Below, piece by piece: positions 31,613 to 32,557 of a stretch of DNA of 32,557 nt. Numbering within the stretch: position 1 is the first letter of the stretch; each line of letters starts with the position of its first letter. This stretch comes from Planctomycetes bacterium DG_23 (GTDB lineage Bacteria; Planctomycetota; DG-23): contig LIZR01000049.1 of NCBI GenBank assembly GCA_001302825.1, forward strand, positions 1 through 32,557. Reading direction: 5' to 3'. Under the pieces are notes generated by a model that made no database searches, was not told the origin of the DNA, and worked only from the letters and a program-made list of their open reading frames with translations. A program made the position numbers and the translations under genes.

Positions 31613-32557
31613 TGGTTCTCCTCGGTCGGAAGATAATCGTGCAGGTCGATTTCTCCCCAGCGCTTTGGCCAGGCCCGTTCGTAATTCTTTCTCTCCTTGG
31701 CCCGGTAGGGGACTGGTTTGGTGGCATCAATTCCCCATTTGCCCACCACACAGGGGAAGCGGCTTTCGGCCGTTTCGGCAGAAGCCTCAATCACCGGCCG
31801 AGCAGTGGGGTCAAAGGGAAAGCCGCGTGCCTTCCCCACGGTTATAATATGTTTGGTTGGGTCCACGCGCGTAGCCAAGGCGTAGTGCACATCCCGGTAG
31901 TCATAGATATTAATATCCGGGTCCACGGCAATTACCATTTTGGTGTTGAGCCAGGGCGAACCCATAACGGCCATCAAGGCATCGGTAACCTGTCCGTCCA
32001 TCGCCGGCTCCATCTGGACGATGACCGAAAGTGAACCGCCGCCCTGGGGGAAATGCACATCATTGACTTTGAGCCCCATCGCACACAGCCGCTCATAGAT
32101 AATGGCCTCGTGAAACAGCCGGGGCATTTCCTGATGGTCGGTGAAAGGCGTCATCTGGTGGTTTCGATAGACCGGATTTTTGCTCATAGTGATAGCGGTG
32201 ACCTCAAATACCGGCTGCTGGGTCGCATAGGGCGTATAGAGCATCGTGGGGCCGGGAGAAGGGCCATCCTGTGCCGTACGAGTTGGATTGACATATCCCT
32301 CAATAACGATGGAGGCCTCCACCGGCACCACCAGGTCGATGGTCTTGCACCTGGTCACCACGCCTACTTCACCTGTAACGGCTTCAAAGAGTTCAAATTC
32401 CCACCAGCCTGAATGGGGATACGAGTAGCAGCCGACCAACTCCCAGCCCGGATGGGTTCCAATCACAATGGCCTGAGGCATCTTGGTTCCAGCCGTCCGG
32501 TGTTTGGCAAGAATCCGATTCGCCGTCGCCGTTACAAAGGACGCTACCATCTCGTTA
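31609..32557 (-). CDS. UbiD-family (prFMN-dependent) decarboxylase, 5' partial
   Basis: The reading frame enters from beyond the window and ends at 31609, leaving about 315 residues of the C-terminal two thirds. UbiD landmarks: AIVIGTHPGWELVGC (the usual IG-HP segment), VPVEASIVIEGYVNP followed by a DGPSPGP segment in the position of the family's EGP(F) loop, and the late DPDINIYDYRDVHYALATRV, which is characteristic. Members decarboxylate or carboxylate aromatic and unsaturated acids with prenylated FMN supplied by a UbiX; no ubiX is visible here. The E/R/E catalytic triad cannot be judged without the missing N-terminus. Coupled to the EthD-like gene by a 4-bp overlap. Confidence 0.9.
   Translation of the reverse strand, partial: NEMVASFVTATANRILAKHRTAGTKMPQAIVIGTHPGWELVGCYSYPHSGWWEFELFEAVTGEVGVVTRCKTIDLVVPVEASIVIEGYVNPTRTAQDGPSPGPTMLYTPYATQQPVFEVTAITMSKNPVYRNHQMTPFTDHQEMPRLFHEAIIYERLCAMGLKVNDVHFPQGGGSLSVIVQMEPAMDGQVTDALMAVMGSPWLNTKMVIAVDPDINIYDYRDVHYALATRVDPTKHIITVGKARGFPFDPTARPVIEASAETAESRFPCVVGKWGIDATKPVPYRAKERKNYERAWPKRWGEIDLHDYLPTEENQ

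Noticed and set aside
31600-32034. Plus-strand frame opposite the UbiD-family gene
   Set aside because: Antisense shadow of a clearly conserved protein.
1-32557. CRISPR arrays, rRNA genes, transposases, integrases
   Set aside because: No regularly spaced repeats, rRNA signatures or recombinase motifs were seen on either strand.

Overview
The window comes from a bacterial chromosome of moderate GC. Coding is bacterial: Shine-Dalgarno (SD) sites, sigma70-type promoters, lipobox lipoproteins, LspA, and tRNA genes with encoded CCA ends. Many genes start at TTG or GTG. The gene content (TraR-lspA, a gap-pgk-rpe-accD cluster, a large periplasmic FG-GAP propeller, a ceramidase-like hydrolase beside a DegT aminotransferase, several nitrilase-fold amidases, a UbiD homologue) suggests an uncultivated Gram-negative-type lineage, such as the planctomycete neighbourhood or related candidate phyla. 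The sequence alone does not settle the phylum.

Layout. 1-1081: tail of an upstream gene, a coiled-coil exported protein, a GC-rich hairpin and tRNA-Val(CAC). 1090-7499: housekeeping block. TraR-lspA runs on the minus strand, divergent from guaB; then comes a gap-pgk-rpe-accD operon behind a perfect TTGACA-16-TATAAT promoter. 7513-13040: the most unusual part. A complete tRNA-Asn(GTT) with its promoter is followed by two decayed copies of the same promoter-tRNA unit, about 2.4 and 2.8 kb apart. The segments between them carry unrelated cargo: an APC permease fused to a PTS EIIA domain; a frameshifted peptidase-like/PDZ lipoprotein; and a protein I do not recognise. The 3' end of tRNA-Asn is repeated exactly for 31 bp at the first decayed copy, which looks like an attachment-site duplication, but no integrase is visible.

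13099-17621: two tandem pyruvate-kinase C-terminal-domain-like proteins, TspO, and on the minus strand an MsrB-MsrA fusion and a MATE exporter. 18013-22453: a GH67-like putative glycosidase, two HEAT-like envelope proteins and a first nitrilase-fold amidase. 22585-23453: nadE broken by a frameshift. 23545-27738: a tight four-gene operon (DegT aminotransferase, ceramidase-type hydrolase, xylose-isomerase-like TIM barrel, second amidase), the best candidate here for an undescribed catabolic or tailoring pathway.

27767-32557: an FG-GAP lipoprotein on the minus strand, divergent from an amidase-cupin-DUF2848 operon, which converges on an EthD-like/UbiD pair; the UbiD gene runs off the window. The right half is rich in hydrolases and enzymes of small-molecule breakdown. 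Three different nitrilase-superfamily amidases within about 9.5 kb suggest handling of amides or N-acyl compounds, but no substrate can be read from the sequence.
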